A DNA stretch of 64,000 nt from an uncultured Nitrospirales bacterium (lineage in GTDB: Bacteria; Nitrospirota; Nitrospiria; Nitrospirales; UBA8639), in NCBI GenBank assembly GCA_958295805.1, contig OY282373.1:2265001-2329000 (forward strand). Direction: 5' to 3'. The notes under the pieces were generated by a model. It searched no databases, had not been told where the DNA came from, and worked only from the letters and a program-made list of their open reading frames with translations. Numbering within the stretch: the first letter of the stretch is position 1; each line of letters begins with the position of its first letter. Shown here piece after piece: positions 62,256-64,000 of this stretch. The translations under genes and the position numbers were made by a program.

Positions 62256-63653
62256 TTATTGTGAGAGTTTGTTGAAGGCGTCCAGGGCGGCAACTTTGTA
62301 GCATTCGGCCATGGTTGGGTAGTTGAAGACGGTGGTCAGGAAGTAATCCAATCCTCCGTTCAATCCTAAGACGGCTTGGCCGATGTGGACGAGTTCCGTG
62401 GCTCCCGATCCGATGACGTGGACGCCCAGAAGGTGGCGGGTTTTCCGATGAAACAGGAGTTTCAGCAGGCCGGTGTCGTCTCCCATGATTTGTCCTCGGG
62501 CGATTTCCCGATAGCGGGCCATGCCGGTTTCATAGGGAATCTTCTTGGTGGTGAGGGCTTGTTCGGTTTCTCCCACCATGGAAATTTCGGGAATGGCGTA
62601 TATCCCGATGGGAAAGTGATACCCCATGGGTTCGGCCTTCACGTCAAAGGCGTAACAGGCCGCGAGGCGACCTTGCTCGGACGACGTGGCGGCCAAGCTG
62701 GGATAGCCGATGACGTCACCGGCTGCAAAGATGTGAGGGACGGCCGTCCGAAATTGCCCATCGACTTTCAATCGTCCGCGGCCGTCGGCTTCGAGTCCCG
62801 CGGCGTGCAGGTTCAAGGATTTTGTTGCGCCGATCCGGCCTACTGAAAACAGCACGAGATCGGATACGAGCTTTTTTCCTGAGTCCAGATGAATGGCGGC
62901 TTTCTTCGGTTGTCCTTGGGACTCCAGCCGTTCCACTGTTTCCCCGAGTCGAAAGGTCACGTCCTGATTCCGCATTTGATGAATGAGGGTGTCCACGATT
63001 TCCGTATCCAGAAATTCCAATGGCCGCGTGCGTTTGTCCACCAACGTCACTTCGATGCCCAGCGAGGCAAACATTGAGGCGTATTCGAGACCGATCACGC
63101 CCGCGCCCACGACGACCATGGTCCGCGGGATCTGTTTCAGATTCGTCACTTCGTCACTGGTAATAATCAGCTCATGATTCCAGTCGATTCCTGAAGGAGA
63201 GGCAGGCGTGGTTCCGACGGCAATCAGGATGTAGCGTGGTCGAACGTGTTGCCGCGTCGTTCCGTTGACGACCTGGACCGTTTGCGCGTCCACGAAAGAG
63301 GCTTCGCCCCGAATCATCATGACGTCGTTTCGTTGCAGTTGTCGTTCGACGACTTCGCTTTCTCGTTCGACGACTTCGCTGACTCTCGAAAACAACTGAT
63401 CGACTCCCGGGCGAGATGGAGCCGTGAACCCATGGCGCGTACGAAATTGTTCTGCTTGCCGGCCGAAGGCGAGAACGGCTTCTCGAAAGGTTTTACTCGG
63501 GATGGTGCCGGTATCCAGGCAGACGCCACCGACGACCCGACGTTTTTCGACGACGGCGACGCGCTTGCCCAGCTTCGCCGCTTGCACCGCGGCCCGTTGA
63601 CCCGCGGGGCCGCTTCCGATACAGAGAAGATCAAGGTGCGTCACGTCATTCAT
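62256..63653 (-). CDS. sthA: soluble (Si-specific) NAD(P) transhydrogenase
   Basis: A 465-residue flavoprotein that interconverts NADH/NADP+ and NADPH/NAD+. FAD-binding start LLCIGSGPAGQRAAVQAAKL, then GGVCLDTGTIPSKTFREAVL: where disulfide oxidoreductases have CxxxxC, this has C-L-D-T-G-T, as expected for SthA. The NAD site is VVVGAGVIGLEYASMFASLG, and the second FAD site is FAAGDVIGYPSLAATSSEQG. The C-terminal HVIGSGATELVHIGQ is typical. The ATG at 63653 is chosen because it directly precedes the FAD domain; the open frame continues to 63779 but adds only unrelated residues. Confidence 0.94.
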   Translation of the reverse strand: MNDVTHLDLLCIGSGPAGQRAAVQAAKLGKRVAVVEKRRVVGGVCLDTGTIPSKTFREAVLAFGRQAEQFRTRHGFTAPSRPGVDQLFSRVSEVVERESEVVERQLQRNDVMMIRGEASFVDAQTVQVVNGTTRQHVRPRYILIAVGTTPASPSGIDWNHELIITSDEVTNLKQIPRTMVVVGAGVIGLEYASMFASLGIEVTLVDKRTRPLEFLDTEIVDTLIHQMRNQDVTFRLGETVERLESQGQPKKAAIHLDSGKKLVSDLVLFSVGRIGATKSLNLHAAGLEADGRGRLKVDGQFRTAVPHIFAAGDVIGYPSLAATSSEQGRLAACYAFDVKAEPMGYHFPIGIYAIPEISMVGETEQALTTKKIPYETGMARYREIARGQIMGDDTGLLKLLFHRKTRHLLGVHVIGSGATELVHIGQAVLGLNGGLDYFLTTVFNYPTMAECYKVAALDAFNKLSQ

Positions 63654-63738
63654 TGTTGTTGGTGCTCGCAGGCACGGATACGATAGACATTTTCCTCTTG
63701 CGAGTCGCTTATCATAATGTCGAAAGCTTCCGGTCGCA

Positions 63739-64000
63739 ATGGTTACAATGATGACTCTTTCGTTTCTCCGACCGACCAACCGGCTTTTGCCGATCAGCCT
63801 TGCCCTGGTGGGCCTTCTTCTGGCGGCTCTGTGGATGTTTCAGTCAAGGGTTCCGGTTTGTGACCCGCAAGCTGCGGAAGCCGAATTGGGGAATTCCGCG
63901 GATAAGGGAATCCACGGGACCAACCGTCCGCCCAGCGCATCAAATTTATTGTGGGTTCACGTGGGGCCTCAATGGCACGCGCTTCCTCAGGTTGAAAAGG
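63739..64000 (+). CDS. partial membrane-anchored protein of unknown function
   Basis: An open frame from ATG 63739 (alternatives at 63748 and 63751) runs off the right edge with at least 87 codons. It begins MVTMMTLSFLRPTNRLLPIS followed by a hydrophobic segment LALVGLLLAALWMF, probably a signal anchor, and then a polar region. No family is recognised from this fragment. It is divergent from sthA, sharing an ~85-base promoter region. Confidence 0.5.
   Translation, partial: MVTMMTLSFLRPTNRLLPISLALVGLLLAALWMFQSRVPVCDPQAAEAELGNSADKGIHGTNRPPSASNLLWVHVGPQWHALPQVEK

Overview
The window is 64 kb of bacterial chromosome, mostly GC-rich and densely coded. A type V autotransporter, prolipoprotein diacylglyceryl transferase (lgt), Opp-type and Tau-type importers and many periplasm-facing membrane proteins indicate a diderm (Gram-negative) bacterium. 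The phylum cannot be fixed from sequence alone. Several families of dispersed palindromic repeats (the ATTCCCGC...GCGGGAAT type and the CATTCTGAGC...CAGAATGAC type) give it the look of a repeat-rich, probably uncultivated environmental lineage. No rRNA or tRNA gene was recognised.

Layout. (1) 1-1414: a class I methyltransferase, then two truncated genes meeting head to head (a B12-binding radical SAM start and an FAD oxidoreductase start). (2) 1407-16502, all minus strand and read right to left: SxtJ-like protein, DUF5989 protein, a NodU/CmcH-type carbamoyltransferase carrying a 17-unit 21-bp minisatellite, four SGNH hydrolases, two polytopic membrane proteins and a GT39-like glycosyltransferase. 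Seven of these proteins, with three unrelated N-terminal architectures, end in the same ~110-residue two-cysteine domain, and the DNA for that domain has been exchanged between genes. (3) 16570-29632: a MoaD-like protein, a large FAD/Fe-S oxidoreductase, scpB-scpA, an IS1202-like element, a pentapeptide-repeat protein, a Prx6-type peroxiredoxin with Ser in place of the peroxidatic Cys, a histone-H1-like protein with an acidic tail, an MFS transporter, a cyclophilin and a MEMO-family protein. (4) 29978-41968: brnTA toxin-antitoxin, an oligopeptide ABC importer interrupted by a repeat block, lipA, a repeat-built coiled-coil protein, a Rieske ferredoxin, an Mrp ATPase and lgt. (5) 41780-46710: a putative contingency locus. 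A copy of the lgt 3' end plus a leader ending in a long poly-C tract lies before each of two surface genes, a membrane protein related to those in region 2 and an autotransporter. (6) 46904-51052: nitroreductase, DsrE-like protein and a taurine-type ABC importer. (7) 51249-61004: a 23-repeat CRISPR array and a complete MYXAN/Dev-type type I cas operon. (8) 61100-64000: a 402-bp tandem repeat, sthA and the start of an unknown membrane-anchored protein.

How the genes work together. Region 2 looks like an envelope glycan modification operon (carbamoylation, SGNH-type acyl transfer or hydrolysis, glycosyl transfer) whose exported C-terminal domains are diversified by recombination. Region 5 holds a relative of the same membrane family behind a putative phase-variable homopolymer. 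The CRISPR-Cas system appears intact: Cas3 and Cas1 motifs are present and all repeats but the terminal one look identical.
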